From the NCBI GenBank assembly GCA_004282745.1, contig SHMT01000020.1, positions 1-64,000 on the forward strand: a stretch of DNA of 64,000 nucleotides, given 5' to 3'. Made by a program: the position numbers and the translations under genes. Shown here piece after piece: positions 17,238-26,859 of the stretch. The DNA comes from Candidatus Scalindua sp. SCAELEC01. Lineage in GTDB: Bacteria > Planctomycetota > Brocadiia > Brocadiales > Scalinduaceae. Positions within the stretch are counted from its first letter, which is position 1. Each line of letters starts with the position of its first letter. Under the pieces are notes generated by a model that was not told the origin of the DNA, did not search any database, and saw only the letters and a list, made by a program, of their open reading frames with translations.

Positions 17238-20200
17238 TTAACGGCAGGGTACAAATCTCACAACAGTTTTTTTGTCCCTCACCACTTCTCCAAGAAGAGA
17301 TATCGTTCGATCGATCTCCTCCATTGTGTTACCAAGGCCTAAGGAGAAGCGAAGTGAACAGTGTGCCTCTTCTTCAGACAGTCCCATTGCCAGCAAGGCA
17401 TAAGACGGTTTCGGCGATCCGGAACGGCACGCTGACCCTGATGAGAGACTGACTCCTTTCTGATCAAGGGCAAGAACTACAGACTCACCTCGAATCCCCG
17501 GTAGAGTCATATTGAGTGTATTGGGTAATCTATTTTCAGAATTTCCATTCAGTTTTGCTTCAGCAATTAAAGACCGAATACTCCTCTCCAACTTGTCACG
17601 TAGTTTTTTCACCCTGCCCATTTCATGCAATCTCTGCACAGCAAGTTCAGCTGCCTTACCGAGACCGACAATTCCTATTACATTTTCAGTTCCTGCGCGG
17701 ATTCCTCCCTCCTGCTTTCCACCATTTATCAGTGGTTCTAAGCTAACTCCTTTGCGGATATATAAAGCGCCAATCCCCTTTGGCCCATACAACTTGTGGC
17801 CAGAAAGCGTAAGAAGGTCTACATCAAGCTCCATAACATCGATCTGAATCTTACCAATTGCTTGTACACAATCAGTATGAAAAAGAACTTTCCGTTCCTT
17901 CGCCACGCGCACCAGTTCTGCAATTGGCTGTAATGAGCCAGTCTCGTTGTTGGCCGTCATCACACTTACCAGACATGTCCTATCCGTGATCGCAGAGTGT
18001 AAAGCATCGGGATTGATGTTTTTCGTGTGATCAACCTCAAGGTAGGTTACAGAAAATCCATGACTTTCAAGCCACTTGCAGGTATTCATAACTGATGGAT
18101 GTTCTATCGATGTCGTAATAATGTGGTTTTTCCTATTCCAGTTTGAAAAGGCGACACCTTTTATGGCAAGATTGTTTGCCTCAGAGCCACTGCCGGTAAA
18201 TGTGATCCGCCGTGCCGTACAGTTAAGGAGCTGTCCCACACTTCTTCGTGCAGACTCAACGGCAAACTTCGCATCCTTTCCTTCGGTATAGATACTTGAA
18301 GGGTTTCCATGGCCGTTAGCGACATAGTGCTCCATGATCTCCTTCACTTCCTGGTCAAGGGGGGTTGTTGCATTGTGGTCGAGATAGATACGTTGTTCAG
18401 TTGTTTGGGATTCCTTAAAAGAGTCTTCCACCCCGATTGGGTCACCATACTCACCAGAATCAATTACCAGCTTCTCCTCACCCGCTGAAGCAGCGACCAC
18501 CTCACATAAGAGCGTCTTGTATACAGGAAATCCAGAAATAGGATCGTAACGCTGGAGATCGGTCAATTCATTGACATTACAATTTTGCCATCGATCTGGT
18601 CCGACAGGTCCTCCGCCACCCATGTTCGCATCAACTGATCCCTGTACAATATCATCCGTGACTAACGCACGCATGGTAACCTTACCCCGCTCGTTCATAA
18701 TATGTACGAGGTCACCATTATTAATACCCCGCTTTTCTGCATCAACGGTATTTATCGTTACCGTCGGTTCTGATCTCTCACGTAATAACCCGGGTATTCC
18801 ATGATGCTGAGATCGAAAGTCGGTGGTAACTCGGGAACCCGAATTGAAGATCAGTGGGAATCTTTCTGAAAGCTCTGGTTGTGCAAGCGGTCCCTCACCC
18901 GGTTCAGTATAGACAGGAAGTGGATCATAACCGTGCTCCTCTAGAATGGTCGAGGTTATTTCAAATTTTCCTGTTGGCGTGTCGAAGCCCGGTTTGCCAT
19001 CAGCTCGCAATAACCCCTTTTCCCACTTCTTATACTGCATTATTTCCGTAGGTATCTCTACCATTCCTTTTGCACTCTTCACCTCTTCAAGGGTAAAGCC
19101 CGAGCCTTTTAATACATGTCGTAGGAGTTCATCCTCATTTTGGGGATAGAGGTGCCCATACCCAAGACGTTGCGCCAGTTCTGCAAGGATAAAGAAATCG
19201 TTACGTGCCTCGCCTATCGGCTCTACAATCTTGTCTCGTATACGAAAAATTGGACCATACGTCATATATGACTCTATTTCATACATAGTTGTTGCCGGGA
19301 GTACAATGTCAGCATATGCGGCATCTGCCGTTAGCTGGCGATCAATAGTGACGAGAAAGTCAAGGCTATTCAATGTGTTTTTCCATATGGCGGGTTGAGG
19401 CCAGGAGGTAATAATTGAACCTCCGAGGATTATGAGGGAGCGGATAGGATACGGTTTTCCTTCCAGGACCGCATCCGGTAATGCAATTGCGTGAGACTCT
19501 CCGCGATATTCACTGTAGACAGGAAATCGTTCCCGACCGAGGGCCTTTCGAACATCGGGATTGGCAATGTGTCCTTCGCGATTAATAGGAAAATGGTTCT
19601 GCCGCATCGTAAAGCAACGTCCGCCCGGTACATCAAGCTGTCCCGCAATCGCCCAGAGAGTCATCGTAGCCCGAATGGCCTGTACACCACTGTCACTATA
19701 CTCAAGTCCCGTATACATAACTTTTGATGCACCATTTGCCTCTACAATCCTCCTGGCGAGAGACCTAATTGTATCGGCCGGGATGTCCGTAATAGTTTCC
19801 ACGGTTTCTGGTGTAAAATGTTGCACATATCTGACAAAATCTTCAAAGCCTACCGTCCAATTCTTTACAAATTCCTCATCATACAACTCCTCTACTATGA
19901 GTACATTACACATTCCGAGAGCGAGGGCACCATCCGTCCCGGAGCGAATGGGGATCCACTCCGCATGGGTAAGTTTTGCTGTCATGGTTCTTCTTGGATC
20001 AATGACCACAACTTGAGTTCCCTGCTTTTGGGCTTTTATAATCCTATTGAGATCAAGCGGTGGACAATCAGTAGCGGGGTTTGTTCCCCAGACTACAATC
20101 AATTGCGAATTTTCGATGTCAGAAAACATGTTCATAAGCATCCCCCCCATGGTTACATGGGGAGCAATCATAGCGAATGATACGTAACAGAGGGCACCTA

Positions 20201-20630
20201 CTCCCAACGTATTAGGCGAACCGAAGGGAAACAAAACACTCGATGCCGAAGAGACAGCGACCCCCTTTGGTTGAAAGAGATCACACATAGCAAGCTCGAA
20301 GCTTCCTCGCCCTGTATAAATGGCAGTAGCCTCCGGACCAGATTCATCCTTAATCTTATTAAGCTTTTCTGTAATGATTTCGTAAGCGTTATCCCACGAT
20401 ATCCTTTCAAATTCGAATGTCCCCTTCTCTCCTTTTCGCCGCATTGGATATCGTAAACGATCTTTGGAATAAACAATTTCTGCAGAATATTCTCCGAGCT
20501 TACATATCATCCCTAAATGTGAGCTGTTGTCAGCATGCACCGTATCAATTTTCCCCTCTTTGTTATAGGTAACCGTAACCCAGCACCCAGCCGGGCATAT
20601 GCCGCAGATTGCGTTTTTCTCAATATCCAT
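17238..20630 (-). CDS. Fusion: molybdopterin oxidoreductase + cysteine desulfurase
   Basis: 1130 residues in one frame. Residues 1-~725 form a molybdopterin oxidoreductase of the formate dehydrogenase/polysulfide reductase class. The 4Fe-4S ligands are C9, C12, C16 and C43, a candidate Mo-ligand cysteine is C148 (A-L-C-Y-V-S), and the C-terminal molybdopterin-dinucleotide-binding domain is present. Residues 747-1130 form a complete NifS/IscS-type cysteine desulfurase, with Y-L-D-H-N-A-T-T-P, PLP lysine K946 in S-G-H-K-L-Y-G and catalytic C1068 in S-G-S-A-C-R-S-G-S. Formate-dehydrogenase-type Mo enzymes need a sulfur ligand on Mo, supplied by IscS through FdhD, so a built-in sulfur donor is a reasonable inference. 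No signal peptide is seen. Confidence 0.9.
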   Translation of the reverse strand: MDIEKNAICGICPAGCWVTVTYNKEGKIDTVHADNSSHLGMICKLGEYSAEIVYSKDRLRYPMRRKGEKGTFEFERISWDNAYEIITEKLNKIKDESGPEATAIYTGRGSFELAMCDLFQPKGVAVSSASSVLFPFGSPNTLGVGALCYVSFAMIAPHVTMGGMLMNMFSDIENSQLIVVWGTNPATDCPPLDLNRIIKAQKQGTQVVVIDPRRTMTAKLTHAEWIPIRSGTDGALALGMCNVLIVEELYDEEFVKNWTVGFEDFVRYVQHFTPETVETITDIPADTIRSLARRIVEANGASKVMYTGLEYSDSGVQAIRATMTLWAIAGQLDVPGGRCFTMRQNHFPINREGHIANPDVRKALGRERFPVYSEYRGESHAIALPDAVLEGKPYPIRSLIILGGSIITSWPQPAIWKNTLNSLDFLVTIDRQLTADAAYADIVLPATTMYEIESYMTYGPIFRIRDKIVEPIGEARNDFFILAELAQRLGYGHLYPQNEDELLRHVLKGSGFTLEEVKSAKGMVEIPTEIMQYKKWEKGLLRADGKPGFDTPTGKFEITSTILEEHGYDPLPVYTEPGEGPLAQPELSERFPLIFNSGSRVTTDFRSQHHGIPGLLRERSEPTVTINTVDAEKRGINNGDLVHIMNERGKVTMRALVTDDIVQGSVDANMGGGGPVGPDRWQNCNVNELTDLQRYDPISGFPVYKTLLCEVVAASAGEEKLVIDSGEYGDPIGVEDSFKESQTTEQRIYLDHNATTPLDQEVKEIMEHYVANGHGNPSSIYTEGKDAKFAVESARRSVGQLLNCTARRITFTGSGSEANNLAIKGVAFSNWNRKNHIITTSIEHPSVMNTCKWLESHGFSVTYLEVDHTKNINPDALHSAITDRTCLVSVMTANNETGSLQPIAELVRVAKERKVLFHTDCVQAIGKIQIDVMELDVDLLTLSGHKLYGPKGIGALYIRKGVSLEPLINGGKQEGGIRAGTENVIGIVGLGKAAELAVQRLHEMGRVKKLRDKLERSIRSLIAEAKLNGNSENRLPNTLNMTLPGIRGESVVLALDQKGVSLSSGSACRSGSPKPSYALLAMGLSEEEAHCSLRFSLGLGNTMEEIDRTISLLGEVVRDKKTVVRFVPCR

Positions 20631-20777
20631 CTGATTGTGTCCTAAACTTCAATATCCAGTCGTATATAAAAAGCAGCTTCGTATCCTTGTAAACAGCAAA
20701 ATTCAAACTCATATTGTGATGGGAATAAATTTCTCGGTAAATATGATCAATTCGTTGTCCGTAGTGGAAGTTTGACT

Positions 20778-21776
20778 TTATGTAATTGGTGCAAATATAT
20801 TTATGCTAAAATGTTTCTCCGGGTCAAAATACTGCTTTTCTACGTAAAAACCTGCTGTTTTTGCTAATTCGTTAATGTCTTCAAGAGAATATTTATATGA
20901 GCTTTCCGTATGTATCTCCTCATTTTCTGTGAATGAAACGTCTAGATTAAGTTCCTCTATAAAGACCTTCTGCTCACAGCTACTGGTTAAATACATCTCA
21001 ATGCGGCCAATTTTCTCGTTGTATCTTGCCTCATGATGAAAGGTATCAAGGTCAAAATTGCCTCCCAATTCCCGGTTAATACGAGTGAGAAGATTCAGGT
21101 TAAATTCTGCGGTGACACCTTGTTCATCATCATAGGCTTTTTCTAAGATAGCTTTATCTTTCCTCAGGTCTATGCCGATGAGTAATCGATCATTCGGACC
21201 TATGAGCTCTTGGATGCGAGTAAGTACTTTTGCTGCCTCAGGCCTATCCAAATTACCAATACTCGACCCGAGCCACGTAATGAGCTTTGTTTGATCACCC
21301 TCACTCTTTAACTGATTAAGTCCTTCATCATAGTGGGCGGCAACCGCCGTGATCTCTAGATCCGTATATGTTTTGAGTAATTCGTATGAGCTCTCCTCAA
21401 GCATCTGTCGGGATATATCAATGGGAGTATAGCAACTCAGCCCCTCTCCTTGCAGAAAGGCTTCAATCAAAATTCTCGTTTTTTTTGCACTGCCGCTCCC
21501 CAATTCAACAAGTGTAATCTCTTTTGGAAACTGCGAAATGATCTCATCCACATAGATCGTAAGAATATTCGTCTCAGCTCGTGTAAGGTAGTACTCGGGA
21601 AGTTCACAGATCTTCTCAAACAACTGAGAACCGGTGTGATCGTAAAAGTGGACAAAGGGAAGCGATTTTGGGTATGATGTTAGACCCGTATTAACATCGC
21701 AGGAAAACTCGTTTGCGGAAGTCTCCTCTTCGGTTACAATAAACGTTAACCGCTCTTCAATCGTTAAAGTTGACAT
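20778..21776 (-). CDS. egtD: L-histidine N-alpha-methyltransferase EgtD
   Basis: 332 residues from the ATG at 21776, which has an aggag site 8 nt upstream. This SAM-dependent enzyme trimethylates histidine to hercynine, the first step of ergothioneine synthesis. The SAM motif is L-V-E-L-G-S-G-S-A-K-K-T, with T-W-L-G-S-S-I-G-N-L further on and the family pattern L-P-E-Y-Y-L-T-R-A-E near residue 70. EgtB, the partner that adds sulfur, is not in this window. Closely related homologues methylate other substrates, so the exact product is probable rather than certain. Confidence 0.85.
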   Translation of the reverse strand: MSTLTIEERLTFIVTEEETSANEFSCDVNTGLTSYPKSLPFVHFYDHTGSQLFEKICELPEYYLTRAETNILTIYVDEIISQFPKEITLVELGSGSAKKTRILIEAFLQGEGLSCYTPIDISRQMLEESSYELLKTYTDLEITAVAAHYDEGLNQLKSEGDQTKLITWLGSSIGNLDRPEAAKVLTRIQELIGPNDRLLIGIDLRKDKAILEKAYDDEQGVTAEFNLNLLTRINRELGGNFDLDTFHHEARYNEKIGRIEMYLTSSCEQKVFIEELNLDVSFTENEEIHTESSYKYSLEDINELAKTAGFYVEKQYFDPEKHFSINIFAPIT

Positions 21777-22252
21777 GATCGTATACTCCTTCAAAAAACT
21801 ATACACGAGTCTAGCAAATTCTTTTTCCCTGATTCTACGAACCTACCAGGATAGTGTCAGTGAGCAGGAAGGTTTCTTCATATACATTTTTTGATAACAA
21901 TGCAACGATTAATTTACAGGCTCTGACTTAAAAATATACTCCCTATTGCTGAAATAACAGGAGAGTACACTATATAACAATTAGGTGGATAATTCAAGTT
22001 GTTTGTGTCTCCTAATCGGCTATTCCTATTGCAAATTCTCTTTCAAATTTTAGATGATAAGCTCGATTGAAATTTTAATTTCGTATTTAATTTGAGCGCC
22101 TGTGCCGATTCAAAACTGTCCAGGTATTGTAGGTACAGAGGGTAGAAACTCGATGTGAAATAACAGGTAACCTGGACGTAGTCATGGAGTTGAGGATTAT
22201 TGGATTTTGCAGCAAGGCAGGAAATGACTCGTTATTGTTTAACCATTACATA
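21777..22252. other. Intergenic region between cstA and egtD
   Basis: About 475 bp without a gene. At 22107-22150 the text caaaactgtccaggta and gggtagaaactcg faintly resembles the two ends of repeat family A, but not well enough to call a copy. I see no terminator with a clear stem. Confidence 0.3.
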
Positions 22253-23932
22253 TCAAACCAGTTCATCCATTTGCTCTCCCTTTGAACGCAAATTTCGAAT
22301 GGCTACAACAGCTTCGAGGATGATCCAGAGAGAGAATGAAAGCAGGAGTATAGATAAAATAATTAAGACCCAGTTCCTCGATTTGATAAAGTCCCCTAAA
22401 CTCATGATCATTGCAATTGATGTCATAATGACGAGAAAGATCATCGGTATCAACGTAAACAAGACCTTTCTCCCTTTTCTGAAGAGATACACGCTCAAGA
22501 TCAACAAGCTCAAACCGGCAAGTAACTGATTTGCCGCACCGAAGATGGGCCACAAACGTTTCCAGCTAAGCCCTTCGCCTCCAAAGATAAGAATGAGAGG
22601 TGTAAAGGCAGCAATTGCAGCTGCCACAAACCTATTGGTTAATATCTTTATGTTGTATATCTCTCCGAGCTCAGAGGTAATATATCTCTGGATCCGTGTT
22701 GAGGTATCAAGGGTAGTTGCGGCAAAGCTGATGACGATTACGGCAATCATTGTTGTTCCAAACCCATCAGGGAGCATCAGGCCATTCTTTAAGAAATAGG
22801 CACCCCCATTTACAAATGCGCCTATTTTGGCATCCATGCTCCCCGCTGCTCCCCAACTTGAGTAGTGGCTCTGCCAAGCGGCAGCAGTTGCGAATCCCGC
22901 AGTCGACGCAAGGACCGACATCAACCCAAGTGACCCTTCCCCCAACATAGATCCATACCCAATCATCTTGGAATCAGAGATAGCATTGATCTGTTTCGAA
23001 GTTGTTCCCGATCCAACCAGACCATGAAATCCGGAAACGGCACCACAGGCAATTGTAATAAATAAGAATGGGAACCATGGTACTCCCCCCTCTATCTCTA
23101 AATTAAGGGCAGGTGCAACCATCTGTGGGTGTACGATGAAAAGTCCCAGATACATAGCACCTAATCCAACAAACAGCTGATGGGAATTGATAAAGTCTCT
23201 GGGTTGTAGTAGCAGCCAAACGGGAAGTACTGAAGCGACAAAGGCGTAGATTAAGAGCAAGAGAACCCATGACTCAGTTTGACCACCAACAAATACGGGT
23301 AGATGTATGGGAACAAATGTGCCAAAATAGATAAAGGCGTACAAGACAAGCAATGCAATAATTGATGGAATGAGGATGCCAAACTTTGTCCTGTAGATGA
23401 TTATGCCGATAGTAACGGCAATGACGATTTGAATGTTAACGGGAAGAACCGTTGTCGGGAACTGGACAAAGAGTGAAGAGATGATATAGGCAAAGACCGC
23501 GATAACGACCCAGGTGAGAAAAAAGATAATGGTGAGGAACAGGACTCGCACCCTTTTTCCGATGACATTGCCTGCTAAATCACCAACAGAATGCCCTCTG
23601 TTCTTTGCTGAGATCACAAGGCAACCAAAGTCATGAACTGCACCAATAAAGATCGTACCGAGCATCACCCATAACACCGCTGGAAGCCACCCCCATATCA
23701 CGGCAATAGCTGGCCCAACAATAGGAGCAGCGCCTGCAATTGATGTGAAATGGTGCCCAAAAAGGACATATTTGTTGGTAGGGACATAATCAACGCCGTC
23801 TCGAAACTCATGAGCTGGTGTTCGACTATCTAAATCAATCCGAAATATTCTCTTTCCCAGGAATTTTGCATAGAATCGGTAGCCAAGAAAAAAACAGATC
23901 AGTGAAAAAAGGGCTATTAGGGCAGCATTCAT
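22253..23932 (-). CDS. cstA: CstA-family carbon starvation / peptide or pyruvate transporter
   Basis: 559 residues with at least 12 membrane segments. The family pattern is clear: an N-terminal G-Y-R-F-Y-A-K-F-L, G-V-D-Y-V-P-T-N-K near residue 48, H-H-F-T-S-I-A-G-A-A-P-I-V-G-P, and F-H-G-L-V-G-S-G-T-T-S-K-Q mid-protein. E. coli CstA and its relatives import peptides or pyruvate. At 559 residues it is the shorter form lacking the long E. coli tail. No regulatory partner is adjacent. Confidence 0.92.
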   Translation of the reverse strand: MNAALIALFSLICFFLGYRFYAKFLGKRIFRIDLDSRTPAHEFRDGVDYVPTNKYVLFGHHFTSIAGAAPIVGPAIAVIWGWLPAVLWVMLGTIFIGAVHDFGCLVISAKNRGHSVGDLAGNVIGKRVRVLFLTIIFFLTWVVIAVFAYIISSLFVQFPTTVLPVNIQIVIAVTIGIIIYRTKFGILIPSIIALLVLYAFIYFGTFVPIHLPVFVGGQTESWVLLLLIYAFVASVLPVWLLLQPRDFINSHQLFVGLGAMYLGLFIVHPQMVAPALNLEIEGGVPWFPFLFITIACGAVSGFHGLVGSGTTSKQINAISDSKMIGYGSMLGEGSLGLMSVLASTAGFATAAAWQSHYSSWGAAGSMDAKIGAFVNGGAYFLKNGLMLPDGFGTTMIAVIVISFAATTLDTSTRIQRYITSELGEIYNIKILTNRFVAAAIAAFTPLILIFGGEGLSWKRLWPIFGAANQLLAGLSLLILSVYLFRKGRKVLFTLIPMIFLVIMTSIAMIMSLGDFIKSRNWVLIILSILLLSFSLWIILEAVVAIRNLRSKGEQMDELV

Positions 23933-24025
23933 TATCGGTAAAGGTTCTTAATCTTGTATCTCTTTTGCTGAAAACTGCTAAAAAGTTTGAAAAAATCTCA
24001 GAGTTTACTATAGTATGTCATCATA

Positions 24026-24529
24026 TCAATAGAGTGTCACTTCTTTCTCTCTCTCATCTTTTACTCCCATCGCTTTGATAACACTTGCCGGTGAGAGAAC
24101 GGGTAGTCGATACTCTTCAACACAGTATACCTCTCTTTTTTGCACACCAAATTCTAAAGCATCTCTATGGTTAGGAAACCATATGTCTATGTGTTTCCCT
24201 CCGATTGCCCCACCCACATCCTCAGCCCTAAAAATAGTACAGGGAAAACCTTCGACAACGAGTGCAGATCCCAGTTTAATTACTGTCTTATCCACTGCGA
24301 CTGTCCCCCATCTTGCCTCCACCCCTATTGCCGTTATTCCGTACCACATATCTGAGGGATCTTTGTCGCAACATTTTTCACATGAACAATACGCGGTTAG
24401 CGTAAATTCATCAGCACCCGCAATATTAATAGAGAACAGGCTCAACAATAAAATCAAAATTCCAAAAGCAAGAGCTTTTTTTGCATTGCGTATAATAAAA
24501 ACTAAAATAATCTTTCTCGGTCTATACAT
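24026..24529 (-). CDS. 3D-domain (double-psi barrel) exported protein
   Basis: 167 residues. A positively charged N-terminus and a membrane segment (about 18-38) act as signal or anchor. The rest is a 3D domain: T-A-Y-C-S-C-E-K-C-C at the start, G-T-V-A-V-D, and E-D-V-G-G-A-I-G-G-K-H-I-D-I-W with the conserved Asp residues. This fold is shared with MltA-type lytic transglycosylases and resuscitation factors, so peptidoglycan cleavage is a likely role. The C-S-C-E-K-C-C cluster is typical of the subfamily. The gene overlaps the preceding one by 8 bp. Confidence 0.82.
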   Translation of the reverse strand: MYRPRKIILVFIIRNAKKALAFGILILLLSLFSINIAGADEFTLTAYCSCEKCCDKDPSDMWYGITAIGVEARWGTVAVDKTVIKLGSALVVEGFPCTIFRAEDVGGAIGGKHIDIWFPNHRDALEFGVQKREVYCVEEYRLPVLSPASVIKAMGVKDEREKEVTLY

Positions 24530-24929
24530 CCTTATTCACTTTCTTATTAAAAATCTTTAAATCAACAAAAAATACCACTGGAATTATCGGGCTTAGCGGC
24601 ATTTTAGCCATTACACGTCCATATCTATTATTTTTTTCATCTCTTATCACAATGTTTGCAAATTTCCAATCAAGAGGCCTAGTATCAAAAAGGCCACAAA
24701 TCCTTCTTTTCTTTTTCACGAAAGGAACTTTTACGTCATTAACTTCTGTGTACATAACGCGGAATTGGTCAACTCGTTTCCAAACTGCTTCATCCATTTG
24801 TAAGGGGTGCTTAAAATCGTCTTTGGTAAGGGTGATTTCGCACACCTCATAGTTCGAATCTTTTTCTAACAGCGGAACATATACATCAAATTCATATTGA
24901 ACTAAAACAGTGTATTCAGGTATTGCCAT
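24522..24929 (-). CDS. Protein of unknown function
   Basis: 135 residues from the ATG at 24929; a TTG at 24947 is possible but has no ribosome site. No signal peptide at the N-terminus. A hydrophobic stretch near residues 110-122 (P-I-I-P-V-V-F-F-V) could be a short anchor. I recognise no family. Its end overlaps the 3D-domain gene start by 8 bp, so the two are probably translated together. Confidence 0.6.
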   Translation of the reverse strand: MAIPEYTVLVQYEFDVYVPLLEKDSNYEVCEITLTKDDFKHPLQMDEAVWKRVDQFRVMYTEVNDVKVPFVKKKRRICGLFDTRPLDWKFANIVIRDEKNNRYGRVMAKMPLSPIIPVVFFVDLKIFNKKVNKDV

Positions 24930-25127
24930 GTAGGCAAAAGGCAGCAATTACAATACCAATGTAGGGAAATTTAGATTGTCAGTTGCAAGCTCTTTTTTAA
25001 TAATAGCTTCCGAAGTGTGTGAGTTTATTTGATAAAAAGCGTATCTGGCTGAATAAAGGCAATTTGATTATTAAAGCCTAATTTATACAGCTAGGAAATC
25101 GGCATTATACCGAGTTTACTACGTAAT

Positions 25128-25276
25128 TAGTGCGTGAACGAAAACCCAGTGTTTGAACCAAAACTGCCCAGGTACAAGGCGCGAAATAATTACGTAACCG
25201 GAGCGTACTCAAGTACGTGAGGATTACGTCATTGTTGCAGCAACGCCGTAGATGGGTAGTTTTCGTTCAAACACTA
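25128..25276. repeat. Family A repeat, copy 2 (149 bp)
   Basis: Begins tagtgcgtgaacg and ends gttcaaacacta. It is exactly 149 bp and matches the copy at 30613-30761 in inverted orientation at 147 of 149 positions by my alignment. The core cgtactcaagtacg is a palindrome. The termini TAG/CTA suggest TA target-site use. Confidence 0.92.
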
Positions 25277-25303
25277 ATTAAGAAATTTCCCTGAAGATCC
25301 AAT

Positions 25304-25375
25304 AGCCCGCGGGGGGATTCGAACCCCCAATCACATCATTACGAATGACGTACTCTACCATTGAGCCACACGGGC
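25304..25375 (-). tRNA. tRNA-Thr (anticodon CGU)
   Basis: A complete 72-nt cloverleaf on the minus strand. The acceptor arms gcccgtg / cgcgggc pair fully with one G-U. The D arm is gctc-aatggta-gagt, the anticodon arm is cgtca-ttcgtaa-tgatg with anticodon CGT, and the T arm is ggggg-ttcgaat-ccccc. The CCA end is not encoded. It lies 27 bp from a family A repeat. Confidence 0.95.
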
Positions 25376-25696
25376 GAAGAGTTACTATTTCTACTCGTTA
25401 GAACTTAAGGTTTGGGTGTGCAGAGCTCAAGAGAACATGAACAGATCCCCACCTTCCACCTGTTTTGCGGTGATTTTAATACCTTATGGGCCTAAATGTC
25501 AAGCCTTATCCAGGACAATTTGAAATTTTTGGGCCATTCACTACATGCAACATAGTCATTAATGGGCACAGTGATCTTGTTCCGCTGATTAATTTCCTTC
25601 ACGAAAAAAAGTGGAAGAGGGTATCAGATCATATTTCATGGAAACTATGTTCAAGACTATCTACTATTCCAAGGTGCTCAATATTCATGTAGCTCT
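25376..25696. other. Intergenic region upstream of tRNA-Thr
   Basis: About 320 bp between the tRNA and the 3' end of the exported repeat-protein gene. A 68-codon plus-strand frame here has no ribosome site and no protein-like composition, so I do not call it. The tRNA promoter presumably lies here. Confidence 0.35.
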
Positions 25697-26725
25697 TTAC
25701 ATTACTCGTATTGCCACCCACCTGGCTCGATCAGATAAGTCATGTACATCGGTGAATTTAACTTTTATTGATCCCTGCTCTCTAAACACGAGCCATTTGC
25801 TTTCATTAAACGTAGAAGAAGGGGATTGCTCGTGCATTTTTACTGTTGATCCAAATACTGCAGCTTCTGCTACCGCATGTCCTCCAAACACAAATACCTT
25901 CCATACCGCTTCATCATTAATATCAAAAATTGCTTCAGTCTGGCCACTATCCAACATGGAGGTAACCCCCTTTAGTGAGTAGAATGTAGTGGCTTTGATA
26001 TCTCCATTTACTTCCAATTCTTCAGTTGGAGCGGTGGTGTTAATACCCACTTCTCCATGCTCCAGGATGGTAAAAACCTCACCTCTATCATCGTCAATAA
26101 ACCTCAAGGCATCAGCATCTCTCGTAATTGTCGTGTGTTCTCGATACGAGCCATCCCGTGAACTATTTCCCTCAAGGCGAATTGATGTCGATTTTTCATC
26201 TATTGTATATATATGAAAATCAACTTCAGGTGAACCGGTATGGATGCCGATCTCACCGAGGCGGTTGGATGAATCTTGTGTATGCTCCAGGATGGTGAAA
26301 ACTTCACCTCCATCATCATCAATAAACCTCAGTGCATGCGCATCTCTCACTATTGTCGTATGTTCTCGATACGAGCCGTCTCGTGAACTATTTCCTTCAA
26401 GACGGATCGATGTGAAATTCTCATTTTTTGATGACAGGTGGATATCTGTTTCGGGGTTTACGGTATTAAACCCAACATTACCAATATCATCAACGAATAC
26501 CACATCAGTCGGATCTCCATCTCTAGCATCGAGTGAATTACCAGCTCCTTCCACCGCTTCTCCGCTTGGTGGTGTCACTACAGGTTCCTCTTCCACCAGA
26601 ATGCTGTCTCCTCCTGTCGTTGTGCTCGAACTGTCCACCTCATAAGAAAAACTGTATGTGGAGAAACATGCAACAGATAATACAATCACTGACAAAAAGC
26701 GAAACCACTTCATTGATTTTTTCAT
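25697..26725 (-). CDS. Exported surface protein with tandem repeats, tail-fibre-like
   Basis: 342 residues with a signal peptide (about 1-30). Two long repeats share an almost identical core, S-I-R-L-E-G-N-S-S-R-D-G-S-Y-R-E-H-T-T followed by A-L-R-F-I-D-D-D, about 80 residues apart. Then comes a segment like those in phage tail fibres and S74-type proteins: V-G-I-N-T-T-A-P-T-E-E-L-E-V-N-G-D-I-K-A-T. No S74 autoprotease domain follows. It is probably a secreted or surface adhesin-like protein. A c-di-GMP-I riboswitch with terminator sits in its leader, which fits a role in attachment or matrix. The function is inferred from regulation and repeats. Confidence 0.75.
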   Translation of the reverse strand: MKKSMKWFRFLSVIVLSVACFSTYSFSYEVDSSSTTTGGDSILVEEEPVVTPPSGEAVEGAGNSLDARDGDPTDVVFVDDIGNVGFNTVNPETDIHLSSKNENFTSIRLEGNSSRDGSYREHTTIVRDAHALRFIDDDGGEVFTILEHTQDSSNRLGEIGIHTGSPEVDFHIYTIDEKSTSIRLEGNSSRDGSYREHTTITRDADALRFIDDDRGEVFTILEHGEVGINTTAPTEELEVNGDIKATTFYSLKGVTSMLDSGQTEAIFDINDEAVWKVFVFGGHAVAEAAVFGSTVKMHEQSPSSTFNESKWLVFREQGSIKVKFTDVHDLSDRARWVAIRVM

Positions 26726-26804
26726 TTTCTTACCCCCTTGTGTTAGAAATAAATGTAAATCTGGAATGAGTATCAGAATCTATCATCAATAATTTCCTAT
26801 AAAC

Positions 26805-26859
26805 AAAAAAGCCTCACAACTAAAGATATTCACCATGAATAATCCTTGGCAGTAAGGCT
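26805..26859 (-). terminator. Riboswitch expression platform: intrinsic terminator
   Basis: Read on the minus strand, agccttac (26852-26859) pairs with gtgaggct (26810-26817; one G-U), enclosing a small hairpin attca-tgg-tgaat. A run of T residues follows at once. The upstream arm is also the 3' part of the c-di-GMP aptamer, so aptamer folding and termination compete. Confidence 0.8.

Noticed and set aside
17238-20630. Fusion gene as an assembly or frameshift artefact
   Set aside because: The frame is uninterrupted for 3.4 kb, with a plausible linker and both domains complete, so a chance join is unlikely.
22107-22160. Possible family A copy upstream of cstA
   Set aside because: Only fragments of the two ends match and the palindromic core is missing.
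25486-25692. 68-codon plus-strand frame beside tRNA-Thr
   Set aside because: No ribosome site, no protein-like composition, and it lies between two minus-strand features.
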